DNA from: Thalassospira sp. MCCC 1A01428
Lineage (GTDB): Bacteria > Pseudomonadota > Alphaproteobacteria > Rhodospirillales > Thalassospiraceae
Assembly: GCF_002115825.1 (NCBI RefSeq)
Contig: NZ_JFJZ01000010.1
Span: forward strand, 106,357-170,356
Length of the DNA stretch: 64,000 nt
Direction: 5' to 3'
Shown here: piece by piece, positions 9,054 through 18,633 of the stretch
Position numbering within the stretch: the first letter of the stretch is position 1
How the letters are laid out: each line of letters starts with the position of its first letter
The notes under the pieces: model-generated
The model's input: only the letters and a program-made list of their open reading frames with translations
What the model was told of the DNA's origin: nothing
The model's database searches: none
Translations under genes and position numbers: made by a program

Positions 9054-9731
9054 GTGGCAACCATTTTACATATCGACAGCAGCGCACGGCCTGGCCGCTC
9101 TGATCTGGCCCCGCACGGGTCGCACAGCCGCAGGTTAACTGCGCATTTCATCGAAAACTGGCGTCAACATCGCCCCGACGATACGATTATGTATCGTGAT
9201 GTTGGCGCAAACCCGCCCGCCCCGATTACCGGCGACTGGATCCACGCCGCTTTCACCAAACCGGATCAGCGCGAAAACTGGATGCAGGATGTTCTGGCCG
9301 AAAGCGATATGCTGATTGATGAATTGCTAAAAGCCGACGTGATCGTGGCTGGTGTGCCCATGTATAATTTTGGCATGCCCGCCCAAATGAAGGCATGGAT
9401 TGAAAATATTGTCCGCGTCGGGCGAACCTTCGGCTTTGACCGGTCGCGCGGCACCATCCCTTATTGGCCGATGGTAACCGACAACAAATCCGTTGTCGTT
9501 TTATCATCCAGGGGCGATTACGGTTATAATCCCGGCGAAAGAATTGCCCATTTAAACCATGTGGAAGGCGGCGTTTTCACCCCGCTGGAATATATCGGCA
9601 TTACCGATCACCACAGCGCCGCAATCGAATATGACGAATTCGCCGACACCCGGACGCACCGGTCAATTATGACGGCGGAAAACGATACCGCCAAAATCGT
9701 TGAGAAACTTGTGGCTCAACATGGCACCTAA
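9054..9731 (+). CDS. azoR: FMN-dependent NADH-azoreductase (AzoR family)
   Basis: A 225-residue flavodoxin-fold quinone/azo reductase. The phosphate-binding stretch HIDSSAR opens the protein, and the family signature MYNFGMPAQMKAWIENIVRVG lies near residues 103-123. Such enzymes reduce quinones and azo compounds with NADH by two-electron transfer and protect against electrophile stress. The frame is open from 8934, but a GTG at 9054 with AGGAG eight bases upstream gives the normal N-terminus, so it was chosen. It is longer than E. coli AzoR by about 25 residues, partly from an insert after SSARPG. The divergent LysR gene is the probable regulator. Confidence 0.88.
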   Translation: MATILHIDSSARPGRSDLAPHGSHSRRLTAHFIENWRQHRPDDTIMYRDVGANPPAPITGDWIHAAFTKPDQRENWMQDVLAESDMLIDELLKADVIVAGVPMYNFGMPAQMKAWIENIVRVGRTFGFDRSRGTIPYWPMVTDNKSVVVLSSRGDYGYNPGERIAHLNHVEGGVFTPLEYIGITDHHSAAIEYDEFADTRTHRSIMTAENDTAKIVEKLVAQHGT

Positions 9732-9753
9732 ATAATCCAGGCATGAACAAAGC

Positions 9754-9784
9754 TGTCAGCAAAGGGATTCATCGCTTTGCTGAC
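9754..9784. terminator. Stem-loop between convergent genes
   Basis: An 11-bp perfect stem (TGTCAGCAAAG and its complement) with a nine-base loop lies between the ends of azoR and the next LysR gene. No long T-run follows, so termination is likely but not certain. Confidence 0.55.
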
Positions 9785-9790
9785 ACCCCC

Positions 9791-10705
9791 CTAAATGGGC
9801 ATCGCCGCTGTTCGCTGGATCCGCCAATGATCCTTCATACCGCTTACCAACGCATCAAACACAACCCGGCAGCGCAAATTATTACGTAAGTCTTCGTGCA
9901 TGGTCACCCAGCTATCAATAACAAATGAAAATTCTGGCAAAACATGCACCAAATTCGGGTCGCGGCGAGCGACACCAACCTGACAGGCACCAATGCCGTA
10001 TCCGGCACGGATCATTGCCAAATGGGCAAGATGCTGGTCGGATCGAAACGAAAAATGGCAGTTATGAAACGCCTCGGGCAAGGATTGCATCATTCGCCGA
10101 TCTTGCGGGTCCCGGTCAATACCGATCAGGTCGTGTTCAACCAGCCCCTCAATGTGCTGCGGCATACCTTTGCGCGCCAGATAATCGCAATGGGCAAACA
10201 GGCCCAGATTAATTTCACCAATATGCTGCACCACCAGCGCATCCTGACGCGGCGTAACCATCCGTACGGCAATATCGGCATCCCGGCGCAACAAATCTTC
10301 AACCTGGTTGCCAAGCGCCAGTTCTATTTCCAGATCGGGATAATTCCGCCGCAAATCGGTTAAAATACCGGGCAGAACCTCGACCCCGATCACATCGCTG
10401 GCGGTCACGCGCACCGTACCGCGCACCTCCTCATCCAGGCCGCTGGCCGCACGCAAAATCATATCGGCGGCAGCTTTCAGGTTTTCGGCATGGGGGCGTA
10501 ATGACAAGGCAGCATCGGTAGGCAACAAACCGCCTGACGACCGGGTAAACAGGGTAACACCCAATTGACGTTGCAACTCGTCAATATGGCGGCCCAATGT
10601 CGGTTGGGTCAGGCCAAGAGCACGCGCCGCCGCCGACAATGATCCATGCGTCAGCACCGCCAGAAAACTTCGATAAAGGCCCCAGTCCGGTTGATACCCA
10701 TCCAT
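9791..10705 (-). CDS. LysR-family transcriptional regulator
   Basis: A 304-residue LysR protein. The DNA-binding part has WGLYRSFLAVLTHGSLSAAA and ALGLTQPTLGRHIDELQRQL, and the effector domain begins near residue 92. It is divergent from an epimerase-like SDR gene, the natural candidate target. The 118-base shared upstream region is AT-rich around 10706-10750 and carries AT-rich repeats near the start of this gene. No effector can be named from the sequence. Confidence 0.9.
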   Translation of the reverse strand: MDGYQPDWGLYRSFLAVLTHGSLSAAARALGLTQPTLGRHIDELQRQLGVTLFTRSSGGLLPTDAALSLRPHAENLKAAADMILRAASGLDEEVRGTVRVTASDVIGVEVLPGILTDLRRNYPDLEIELALGNQVEDLLRRDADIAVRMVTPRQDALVVQHIGEINLGLFAHCDYLARKGMPQHIEGLVEHDLIGIDRDPQDRRMMQSLPEAFHNCHFSFRSDQHLAHLAMIRAGYGIGACQVGVARRDPNLVHVLPEFSFVIDSWVTMHEDLRNNLRCRVVFDALVSGMKDHWRIQRTAAMPI

Positions 10706-10823
10706 ACATATTCTTATATCAAATATACAAACTTATAGAATACCGTTTATTTCGTTTCCCCCTACCCTGTGCATCTGAATAAACCCGTGTCCCGCACACT
10801 TCCCCTCGCACAGGAGACCACAT

Positions 10824-11885
10824 ATGGCAACCGCCCCAAAAACCGCCTTGATCCTGGGTGCCAATGGTGGCATTGGCCGCGCCGTTATGAACGAGCTCAT
10901 CGGTCAAGGCTGGCACATTCGCGCCCTTGTTCGCGCCCTGCCCGATATATCAGCAGCGCCCCCCGTATCCCCGCAACACGCCCGGCCAATCGACTGGATC
11001 GAAGGCGATGCCTTAAATAAACACGATGTTTTGCGCGCCGCCGAAAATGTTGATGTTATTATTCATGCTGTAAACCCGCCAGGTTATCGCAACTGGTCGA
11101 CATATGTTTTACCCATGCTTGATAACAGCATTGCCGCCGCCATTGCCAACCGCACCCGCATCGTTCTGCCCGGCACTGTTTATAATTACGGGCCAGATGT
11201 TTTTCCTGATATTGACGAAAACGCCCCGCAAAACCCGAAAACCCGCAAAGGAACCATTCGCGCCATTATGGAACGCAGGCTTGAAAACGCCTGCACCAAA
11301 GGGGCACGGGTATTAATTTTACGCGCCGGTGATTTTTTTGGCCCCACCGCCAAAAATAACTGGTTTTCCCAGGGCCTGATCAAACCGGGCAAACCGGTTA
11401 AAACCATCATTTATCCCGGCGCAAAAAATACCGGCCATCAATGGGCTTATTTACCTGACGTAGCCGAAACAATATGCCGCTTGCTGGCGTGCGAAAACCA
11501 GTTAGACAATTTTGCCCGTTTCCATTTTGGCGGCCACTGGGATGCCAGCGGCACTGACATGATTAATGCCATTCGCACCGCCTGCAACAACCCGGCCCTG
11601 CCCGTGCGCCGGTTTCCGTGGTGGCTGATCAAACCGGCCACGTTATTTGTGCCGTTTCTGCGTGAAATCGACGAAATGAAATATCTGTGGCGTCAACCCG
11701 TTCGGCTGAACAATTCACGGTTACGGACATTTCTGGGCGAAGAACCCCACACCCCGTTGGAACAGGCCGTTAAAACCACCTTGGCCGCATTCAACTGCCT
11801 GCCAAAATACATGCATACCGCCAAAAGCGCTAATTCTGGCGATACATATCCGCCTTTTCCGGGTCCGGTTCGACCGGGCCAATGA
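10824..11885 (+). CDS. NAD-dependent epimerase/dehydratase-family SDR
   Basis: A 353-residue extended short-chain dehydrogenase. The N-terminal nucleotide loop LILGANGGIGRAV (residues 9-21) is clear. A VLPGTVYNYGPD segment corresponds to the catalytic strand, although the usual YxxxK is not obvious. Substrate unknown. The RBS is AGGAG before the ATG. The last 56 bases overlap the 3' end of the convergent NADH dehydrogenase gene, so the final 18 or so residues (proline-rich) are encoded opposite that gene's end and look like an extension. The divergent LysR gene probably regulates it. Confidence 0.8.
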   Translation: MATAPKTALILGANGGIGRAVMNELIGQGWHIRALVRALPDISAAPPVSPQHARPIDWIEGDALNKHDVLRAAENVDVIIHAVNPPGYRNWSTYVLPMLDNSIAAAIANRTRIVLPGTVYNYGPDVFPDIDENAPQNPKTRKGTIRAIMERRLENACTKGARVLILRAGDFFGPTAKNNWFSQGLIKPGKPVKTIIYPGAKNTGHQWAYLPDVAETICRLLACENQLDNFARFHFGGHWDASGTDMINAIRTACNNPALPVRRFPWWLIKPATLFVPFLREIDEMKYLWRQPVRLNNSRLRTFLGEEPHTPLEQAVKTTLAAFNCLPKYMHTAKSANSGDTYPPFPGPVRPGQ

Positions 11886-13137
11886 TTAACCGCGCACCTT
11901 TTTTGCGAAAGATATAGCTCCAGGCCCATTGCACCAAAACCAGCGCCGGGGCCCGAATGCCGATCAGAAAATAAATATGGGCAAGGCCCCACACCCACCA
12001 GGCAAGGAAACCCTTTAATTTAAACCCGTTAAAATCAATAACAGCCCGGTGTCGGCCAATTGTCGCCAGATTACCCGCATGTTTATAGCTAAACGGTTCG
12101 CTATCCTGCCCTTTGATACGGTCAAGGATACGTTTACCAACATATTTTCCCATTTGTTTGGCGGCCGGGGCAATGCCGGGCACCGTTTGCCCGTCTCGCC
12201 ATTCCACATGGGCGGCATCCCCAATCACAAATGCATCGGCATGGCCGGGAATGGCAAGGTCAGGTGTAACCTCTACCCGGCCACCCCGGTCTGTCCTGGC
12301 ACCAGTCCAGTCGGCCATATGGTCAACCTTGACCCCGGCCGCCCAAATGACATTGGCACTTTGAATAAATTCATCACCAATTTGAACACCTTGCGGGGTA
12401 ATATCGCTGACCGGCTGATTTAAAATCACCTCAACCCCCAGCTTTTCCAGCGACTGGCGGGTATATTCGGACAAATCTTCGGGAAAAGCACCAAGCAAGC
12501 GCGGCGCGCCCTCGGCCAGAATTATACGTGCATCACGCGGGTCGATACGGCGAAAATCGTGCGATAAAGCCTGCTTTGCCAATTCGGCAATGGCACCGGC
12601 CATTTCAACGCCGGTTGGCCCGCCCCCTACCACCACAAAATTCATAAATTGCTGGCGGGTTTCTTCGTTTTCAGCATTTTCGGCCCGTTCAAACGCCAAT
12701 AAAAGACGTTTGCGAATTTCGGTTGCCTCGCCGATGTTTTTTAATCCCGGAGCCACCTTTTCCCAGTCATCATGCCCGAAATAGGATGTCGCAGCCCCGG
12801 TCGACAACACCAGATAATCATATTCCACCCGGTAATCACGCGCGATAATGCTTTTGCCCGCCAGATCAATGCCTGTGACCTCGCCCAAAAATACCGAAAC
12901 ATTGGGGGTATGGCTAAAAATACTGCGAATGGGCCAGGCAATTTCGGCGGGCGACAAATCGGCTGTGGCAACCTGATATAACAGGGGCTGAAACAAGTGG
13001 TGGTTGCTGCGGTCAATCAGCACCACTTCGACCTCCTTGCCAACCAGTTGACGCGCAACCGCAAGCCCGCCAAACCCCGCCCCAACAATAATTACGCGAG
13101 GTTTCTCGCCCGTTTTGGCAATTATTTTTCCCGGCAT
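11830..13137 (-). CDS. ndh: Type II NADH dehydrogenase
   Basis: A 435-residue two-dinucleotide-binding flavoprotein of the NDH-2 family, which oxidises NADH and passes electrons to quinone without pumping protons. The FAD loop VIIVGAGFGGLAVARQL is near residue 15. The NADH loop VVVGGGPTGVEMAGAIAEL is near residue 170. The FAD contact NVIWAAGV and GDAAHVEW follow. A hydrophobic C-terminal stretch (FLAWWVWGLAHIYFLIG) probably attaches it to the membrane. The 3' end overlaps the convergent SDR gene by 56 bases. Confidence 0.92.
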   Translation of the reverse strand: MPGKIIAKTGEKPRVIIVGAGFGGLAVARQLVGKEVEVVLIDRSNHHLFQPLLYQVATADLSPAEIAWPIRSIFSHTPNVSVFLGEVTGIDLAGKSIIARDYRVEYDYLVLSTGAATSYFGHDDWEKVAPGLKNIGEATEIRKRLLLAFERAENAENEETRQQFMNFVVVGGGPTGVEMAGAIAELAKQALSHDFRRIDPRDARIILAEGAPRLLGAFPEDLSEYTRQSLEKLGVEVILNQPVSDITPQGVQIGDEFIQSANVIWAAGVKVDHMADWTGARTDRGGRVEVTPDLAIPGHADAFVIGDAAHVEWRDGQTVPGIAPAAKQMGKYVGKRILDRIKGQDSEPFSYKHAGNLATIGRHRAVIDFNGFKLKGFLAWWVWGLAHIYFLIGIRAPALVLVQWAWSYIFRKKGARLIIGPVEPDPEKADMYRQN

Positions 13138-13348
13138 TTTATCAACACTCCATCACGGACCCGACCCCATGATGTATCGAAATACAGCATAGCATTTCGC
13201 ATGGTCCCCATACAAACGCCTGAAAGCAATGACAGTTCCGCCTGTGACGCAGGTAACATTTGCCATACGTCACCTACCGCGCAGGACAAGACAAAACTTT
13301 GCTGATATAAACACTCCCGTCGCAGATATCGTAAAACAGGGCCTTGTC

Positions 13349-13777
13349 ATGACTGATCCTTTTCGCTTGCATCCGCAACTGGCCGCCGACACCGATCTGG
13401 TAACCGAAGGGCCGCTGTCGCGTATTTTAATGATGAATGATGCCCGTTATCCGTGGTTGGTTTTGGTGCCACGTCGCAACGACCTGGTCGATTACGACGA
13501 CCTGACCGCCGACGAACGCGAGATGCTCGGGCACGAATGTGCCGAAACATCCAAAACCCTGAAGCGCCTGTTTAACGCCAATAAAACCAACGTTGCGATG
13601 CTGGGCAATATGGTGCCACAACTTCATTGCCACGTTGTTGCACGCTTTCCCGATGATCCCGCCTGGCCCGGCCCGATCTGGGGTGTCGGTCAATCGCTTC
13701 CATTTCGTGAAGACGATGCCAGAGACCGCCTTTCGGCCCTGCGCGCCGACCTGATTTCAGCGTTCCGTCACAACTGA
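13349..13777 (+). CDS. HIT-family protein
   Basis: A 142-residue histidine-triad fold protein. The motif here is QLHCHVVARF, keeping two histidines of the HxHxH triad but not the third, as in a subgroup of bacterial HIT-like proteins. Nucleotide-phosphate hydrolase activity is therefore uncertain. The frame extends upstream to 13229 but only the ATG at 13349 gives a normal family N-terminus (MTDPFRLHPQL). It is followed 82 bases later by hemN. Confidence 0.85.
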   Translation: MTDPFRLHPQLAADTDLVTEGPLSRILMMNDARYPWLVLVPRRNDLVDYDDLTADEREMLGHECAETSKTLKRLFNANKTNVAMLGNMVPQLHCHVVARFPDDPAWPGPIWGVGQSLPFREDDARDRLSALRADLISAFRHN

Positions 13778-13785
13778 ACCAGATC

Positions 13786-13799
13786 TTGACGCACATCAA
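13786..13799 (+). promoter_or_regulatory. FNR-like box upstream of hemN
   Basis: TTGAC-GCAC-ATCAA differs at one position from the FNR/Anr consensus TTGAT-N4-ATCAA. It lies just downstream of the HIT gene and 24 bases before the first possible hemN ATG. hemN genes are classic FNR-type targets. Confidence 0.65.
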
Positions 13800-13859
13800 G
13801 GCGGTGGATTTGGAATAATGCAAAAAACGCTTCATCACATTGATGAGGCCATATTCGCC

Positions 13860-15212
13860 ATGACATCCACCGCCCTGCATCAGAAATACGACTTGCGCCT
13901 GCCGCGCTATACCAGCTATCCGACCGCCCCGCATTTCAGCCCGGCCGTCAATGGTGTGGTTTACCGGCGCTGGTTATCGGAACTGGACCAAAACCAGCCC
14001 CTGTCACTTTATTTCCATGTGCCCTATTGCGAGGAAATGTGCTGGTTCTGTGGCTGCAACACCAAAATTACCAAGCATTACGGCCCCGTGGGTAGCTATG
14101 TTGATGTGCTGCGCGCCGAAATTAAAAATGTGCTATCGGCCCTGCCGGGCAAATACCCGGTTGCCCATATTCATTTTGGCGGTGGCAGCCCCACCATTCT
14201 AAGTGCCGATGACCTGCGCAATATTATGGGTGATATTGCGCAGGGCTTCGCCATTTTGCCTGATGCCGAAATTGCCATTGAAATGGACCCGCGCACCGCC
14301 AAGCCCGACTTTATGGATGCAATGCGCGATTGCGGCTTTACCCGATCCAGCATCGGGGTACAGGATTTTAACGACACCGTGCAAAAGGCGGTAAACCGCG
14401 TGCAGTCGTTTGAACTGGTTGCAGGTGTGATTGCAGGATTGCGCGAACGCGGCATGACCGGCATCAATGTTGATTTGATGTATGGGTTGCCGTTTCAAAC
14501 CATCGATGGCGTAATGGATACCGTTGATAAAACTGTAACCCTGAACCCCGACCGTTTATCGGTGTTTGGTTATGCCCATGTACCCTGGATGAAAAAACAC
14601 CAAAACCTGATCCCGACCGAAGCCCTGCCCGGCACATCGGAACGGTGGGCGCAATATGACGCCATTCAGAAACGCCTGTCCGAACACGGATATGTTGCCA
14701 TCGGACTGGACCATTTCGCCCGCGCCGACGATGAAATGGCCCAGGCCATGCTGGCAGGTGATTTGCACCGGAATTTCCAGGGCTACACAACAGATCGCGC
14801 CGAAGCGCTGATTGGCATGGGCCCGTCGGCGATTTCGTCGCTGCCACAAGGATATGCCCAAAACGACCCGGCTTTGGCCCGCTGGAAACGCTGCGTTGAA
14901 GATGGCCTGATGGCCATTGAAAAAGGCATCGCCATTACCGACGAAGACCGCATCCGCCGTGATGTGATCAACGAACTGATGTGCCATCTTTCGGTCGATT
15001 TGGATGAAGTTTGCCGTACGCATAACGTGCCTGTATCACGCTTTGCTACGGAACTTGATCAAATCCGTAAAATGGCAGTCGATGACATTGCAACGGTTTG
15101 CTGCAACACCATCACCGTAACACCAACCGGCCGACCGCTGGTCCGTGCGGTATGTGCCGTGTTTGACACATTTCTGGATCACAGTGCAAACCGCCATTCG
15201 CAGGCCGTGTAA
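13860..15212 (+). CDS. hemN: Oxygen-independent coproporphyrinogen III oxidase
   Basis: A radical-SAM enzyme that converts coproporphyrinogen III to protoporphyrinogen IX in heme synthesis without oxygen. The 4Fe-4S motif C-x3-C-x2-C-x-C (C57, C61, C64, C66) follows the family's RYTSYPTAPHF. HFGGGSPT, GVQDFN, DLMYGLP, DHFARADDE and NFQGYTT all match HemN. The frame may start at 13818 (464 residues). I prefer the ATG at 13860 (450 residues), because a class-II transcript from the FNR-like box at 13786-13799 would begin near 13834 and because the N-terminus then resembles E. coli HemN in length. Both starts remain possible. Confidence 0.93.
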   Translation: MTSTALHQKYDLRLPRYTSYPTAPHFSPAVNGVVYRRWLSELDQNQPLSLYFHVPYCEEMCWFCGCNTKITKHYGPVGSYVDVLRAEIKNVLSALPGKYPVAHIHFGGGSPTILSADDLRNIMGDIAQGFAILPDAEIAIEMDPRTAKPDFMDAMRDCGFTRSSIGVQDFNDTVQKAVNRVQSFELVAGVIAGLRERGMTGINVDLMYGLPFQTIDGVMDTVDKTVTLNPDRLSVFGYAHVPWMKKHQNLIPTEALPGTSERWAQYDAIQKRLSEHGYVAIGLDHFARADDEMAQAMLAGDLHRNFQGYTTDRAEALIGMGPSAISSLPQGYAQNDPALARWKRCVEDGLMAIEKGIAITDEDRIRRDVINELMCHLSVDLDEVCRTHNVPVSRFATELDQIRKMAVDDIATVCCNTITVTPTGRPLVRAVCAVFDTFLDHSANRHSQAV

Positions 15213-15240
15213 TATTATAATCTGACCATCATAAACAAAA

Positions 15241-15275
15241 CCGGGGCTGACATGTGGTTGTCGGCCCCTGTTTTA
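15241..15275 (+). terminator. Terminator of hemN
   Basis: A 12-bp imperfect GC-rich stem with a short loop, followed by TTTTATT, lies about 30 bases after the hemN stop. Confidence 0.65.
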
Positions 15276-15341
15276 TTCCAGATGAATATGCTAGGGCACA
15301 GATTATATAAACAGCTGTGACCAGCACCCTCCCGGTGTCTG

Positions 15342-16403
15342 TTACATCCGCACCGACGCCGCGTCTTCAATCTCGCGCGCCAGCGTCGCTACAAGCTCGG
15401 CTGCTGGCAAAGCGCGCGAAAGTGGTGCCCCCTGACCGGCCCACTGCGCACCAAAACCATATTCACCTTGGGCTTTGCCTGCCGCATTCAGGGCTTTTCC
15501 CGCGTCATAGGCAATTGGGTATTCCGGCACGACCTGATCGCAGGCACTTTCGTGCAACGCTGTAAACCGGTTGGCAAGGGCGCGCGCCGGACGCCCGGAA
15601 ATGATCGACGTTAACCGGGTATGGAAAGCACCCGGACCACCCAGCGCCCGGCGATAGGCATCGTCCGCCGCCGATTCAGGGCATCGAATAAAGGCTGTGC
15701 CGATCTGGGCCGCAATCGCCCCAAGGTCAAGTGCCGCCGCAATACCGGCCCCGTCCATAATGCCCCCCGCGGCCACAACCGGCACCTTGCAGTGGCGCAC
15801 CAATAAACGTGTCAAAGCAAAGGTGCCCAAACCTTCATCATATACCGCAGGATCAAAAATACCGCGGTGTCCACCCGCCTCAATACCTTGGGCAACAATC
15901 ACATCAACACCTGCCGCCTCTATTTTTCGGGCTTCATCCAGGCTTGTCGCCGTCGCCAACAACGTAATTCCCGCCTGTTTTAATGCGGCAATGGCCCCGG
16001 CTGCCGGCAAACCAAAATGGAAACTGACGACCGCGGGTTTGACCTCTAACAGCAACGACAGCATATCGGGATCATCAATAAAGCTTTTGTAAATTGTGCG
16101 TAACCGGGCGGGTGGTTCAGCGTCAAATTCGGCAAATACCGGTTTTAGGTATTCAAGCCAGGCAGCTTCATTTTCCGGGCTTGCCTTTGCCGTCTTATGC
16201 GCAAAAACATTAACGTTAAAAGCCCGGTCTGTTCGGCTTTTTACCTCGTCGATCATATTTCGGGCACCATCTGCATTGGTTGCCCCCACACCAATAGATC
16301 CAAGCCCGCCCGCGTTGCACACTTCCGCCGCCATCATCGGTGTTGAAACACCTGCCATCGGGGCCTGAATAATAGGCAAAGCAATATCCAACCTGTGTAG
16401 CAT
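15342..16403 (-). CDS. Nitronate monooxygenase
   Basis: A 353-residue FMN-dependent TIM-barrel enzyme of the nitronate monooxygenase (2-nitropropane dioxygenase) family, which detoxifies alkyl nitronates such as propionate-3-nitronate. The family's [13 protein letters not shown] at the N-terminus, [26 protein letters not shown] with the catalytic-region histidine, [17 protein letters not shown] and [10 protein letters not shown] are visible. It is divergent from a LysR gene whose upstream region holds two 17-base palindromic elements. Confidence 0.9.
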   Translation of the reverse strand: MLHRLDIALPIIQAPMAGVSTPMMAAEVCNAGGLGSIGVGATNADGARNMIDEVKSRTDRAFNVNVFAHKTAKASPENEAAWLEYLKPVFAEFDAEPPARLRTIYKSFIDDPDMLSLLLEVKPAVVSFHFGLPAAGAIAALKQAGITLLATATSLDEARKIEAAGVDVIVAQGIEAGGHRGIFDPAVYDEGLGTFALTRLLVRHCKVPVVAAGGIMDGAGIAAALDLGAIAAQIGTAFIRCPESAADDAYRRALGGPGAFHTRLTSIISGRPARALANRFTALHESACDQVVPEYPIAYDAGKALNAAGKAQGEYGFGAQWAGQGAPLSRALPAAELVATLAREIEDAASVRM

Positions 16404-16494
16404 TGTGTTGTCTCCTTGGCTGTTTGCACATCATTGGCAACGGCCCGAAATCGGCCCTTTTGATCATCATTCCAGCTATAACTGACACAAACTA

Positions 16495-16542
16495 ATTCTC
16501 AAATAAAGAATTTATTGTTGTATTTATTCCCTTATTAAGAAT
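16495..16542. promoter_or_regulatory. Two phased 17-bp palindromic elements
   Basis: 16495-16511 and 16526-16542 both fit ATTC-Y-C-N5-AAGAAT with dyad symmetry, and their starts are 31 bases apart, close to three helical turns. They lie in the divergent region between the nitronate monooxygenase and LysR genes and match the spacing expected for a LysR tetramer operator. Confidence 0.55.
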
Positions 16543-16579
16543 ATAAAATCCGGATCGATCCTGCAACGGAGAAGTTTTT

Positions 16580-17467
16580 ATGGATATCGCCTCGCTTGCG
16601 GTTTTTCGCACTGTCGCCCGCGAACAGGGCATCACACGCGCGGCCGAACTTCTTGGTCGCGTGCCCTCAAACGTCACAACCCGTATTCAGCAACTTGAAA
16701 CCGAAATCGGCGTTGCCCTGTTTCAACGCGACAAAAAACGTATGATTTTAACCGGCGAAGGTCTGACTTTTCTGGACTATGCCGAACGCATCCTTAACCT
16801 GGCCGACGAAGCCCGGCAGCTTGTAAACCCGGCAGCACCGGTTGGCACCCTGCGTGTCGGATCAATGGAAAGCACAGTCGCAAGTCGCCTGCCCGTCCCG
16901 TTAGCGACATTCAACAAAAACTGGCCGCAGGTTACGATCGAACTTTCAACCGCACCAACCCGCCAGCTGATCACAGCCTTGCAGGCCCATCATATTGATT
17001 GCGCCCTTATTGCTGTTCCGTCTGGCGAATGGTGGCTTGGCCAGGCTGAGCTCGACAAAGTCCCTGTTTTTCGCGAAGAACTGGTACTGCTTTTGCCGCC
17101 GGGCCACCCCGACATTGAACACGCAACAGACATTGAGCCGAAGGCTTTGGCCGCTTTTGCACCGGGCTGCACCTATCGGATGCTGGCCGAGGAATGGTTA
17201 ACCCAATTTGGGTCGCGCAAAGCCCATTTCACCATTCAGGAAGTTAATTCCTATCATGCGATGTTTGCCTGCACCGCAGCAGGATCCTGCGTTAGCATCA
17301 TGCCGCGCAGCGTTGTCAATTTGATCAACCATTTGGGCGACGTCAAACAACATCCGCTTACAACGGTCGATACCTATCTTGCCTCGCGCCCGGGTTTTTC
17401 CACCCCGGCATTTGTCGAGTTTCAAAAAACCCTTAGCGCGAGTACCGATTTTAAAGGCGAAGCCTGA
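16580..17467 (+). CDS. LysR-family transcriptional regulator
   Basis: A 295-residue LysR protein with helix-turn-helix residues IASLAVFRTVAREQGITRAA and LGRVPSNVTTRIQQLETE. The effector domain (about 88-290) has LRVGSMESTVASRLP at its first strand, close to the CbbR/PtxR/YafC-like branch. The RBS AACGGAG precedes the ATG. It is divergent from the nitronate monooxygenase gene, which it probably controls. Effector unknown. Confidence 0.9.
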   Translation: MDIASLAVFRTVAREQGITRAAELLGRVPSNVTTRIQQLETEIGVALFQRDKKRMILTGEGLTFLDYAERILNLADEARQLVNPAAPVGTLRVGSMESTVASRLPVPLATFNKNWPQVTIELSTAPTRQLITALQAHHIDCALIAVPSGEWWLGQAELDKVPVFREELVLLLPPGHPDIEHATDIEPKALAAFAPGCTYRMLAEEWLTQFGSRKAHFTIQEVNSYHAMFACTAAGSCVSIMPRSVVNLINHLGDVKQHPLTTVDTYLASRPGFSTPAFVEFQKTLSASTDFKGEA

Positions 17468-17589
17468 AGCAAAACCGTCGTCATAACGCCAACCAGCCGC
17501 CCGCCAATGCGCGCGAAATGTGGTGTCCGTGCTTGATACATTCCCACACCGTGGTGCAGCCGCCATTCACAGCCAACCCGCACAGAACA

Positions 17590-17628
17590 CAAAAAACAAG
17601 GACTGGCAGCACTTAAGCTGCCAGTCCC
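17590..17628 (-). terminator. Terminator of the aldo/keto reductase gene
   Basis: On the minus strand an 11-bp perfect stem (GGACTGGCAGC) with a six-base loop is followed by TTGTTTTTTG. Confidence 0.8.
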
Positions 17629-17652
17629 CGAAGCCTGATTGCCTGGGGCAAA

Positions 17653-18480
17653 TCAGTTATCCCAAACCGGAGCAAGTCCGTCGGGACTGACAATTCGGCC
17701 ATCGGGCCGTGCCAGTGCCGATATCGCCTGCATATCGGCTGTCGAAATTTCAAAATCAAAGATATCGAAATTTTCCACCACGCGTTTCTCGCCCACGGTT
17801 TTGGAAAGTGCAATCAGGCCATCTTGCTGGATCACCCAGCGCAGAACAATCTGCGCAACGGATTTTCCATATTTGGCCCCAAGTTCCTTCAAAACATCGT
17901 CTTCAAACACCTTGCCATCGGCCATGGCGTAATAAGATGTAATCGACATTCCTGTCTCTTTTGCGGCAGAAATCACTTTTGACTGATCAATATAGGGATG
18001 AACCTCGATCTGGTTGGTCACAATCGGGGCATCGCTCAGGGCAACGGCATCCGCCATTAATCGGGTGCTGTAATTACTAACCCCGATATGACGCACTTTA
18101 CCGGCCTTGCGCACTTCGTTAAGCGCGCCGATCTGCTCAGCCAGGGGCACTTCCATTTTCGGCCAATGCAACAGCAACAGATCAACATAGTCGGTTTTCA
18201 GCTTTTTCAGGCTTTCCTCGACCGATGCGATAAAATCATCATGGCGAAATTTATCGACCCACACCTTGGTGGTCAGGAAAATATCGTGGCGCGACACGGA
18301 TGACCCGGCAATAGCACTGCCAACTTCGGCTTCATTGCCATAAATCTGCGCGGTGTCGATGTGGCGAAAGCCAACTTCAAGTGCCTTGGGTACAATGCGC
18401 AACACGTCTTCGCCCGGCATCCGAAATGTACCAAAGCCCAAAGCAGGAATATCGGCACCATTGGCTTTTACGTTATGCAT
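17653..18480 (-). CDS. Aldo/keto reductase (2,5-diketo-gluconate reductase-like)
   Basis: A 275-residue NADPH-dependent aldo/keto reductase barrel. The family signatures GFRHIDTAQIYGNEAEVG (catalytic D and Y), the lysine segment LTTKVW, the LLLLHWP strand with active-site H, and GVSNYSTRLM are present. The C-terminal ALSKTVGEKRVVEN is the NADPH site. The open frame runs to 18603, but the ATG at 18480 has AAGGAG at normal spacing and starts the usual MHNVKANG-like N-terminus. It acts in the cytoplasm on small aldehydes or ketones; the natural substrate cannot be told. Confidence 0.9.
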   Translation of the reverse strand: MHNVKANGADIPALGFGTFRMPGEDVLRIVPKALEVGFRHIDTAQIYGNEAEVGSAIAGSSVSRHDIFLTTKVWVDKFRHDDFIASVEESLKKLKTDYVDLLLLHWPKMEVPLAEQIGALNEVRKAGKVRHIGVSNYSTRLMADAVALSDAPIVTNQIEVHPYIDQSKVISAAKETGMSITSYYAMADGKVFEDDVLKELGAKYGKSVAQIVLRWVIQQDGLIALSKTVGEKRVVENFDIFDFEISTADMQAISALARPDGRIVSPDGLAPVWDN

Positions 18481-18633
18481 CCATAGTCTCCTTGTTGATT
18501 TTTTCGCGGTATATCGCCCGCTTGTTTTCAACCCGAAATCTATGTCTGTTCTGAAATCATGCAAGGAAGAAGCCTGCGAATTAAATTCCAAGCTGTCGAT
18601 CATCCGCCACGCGGCACAATGTCACACTGTGCA

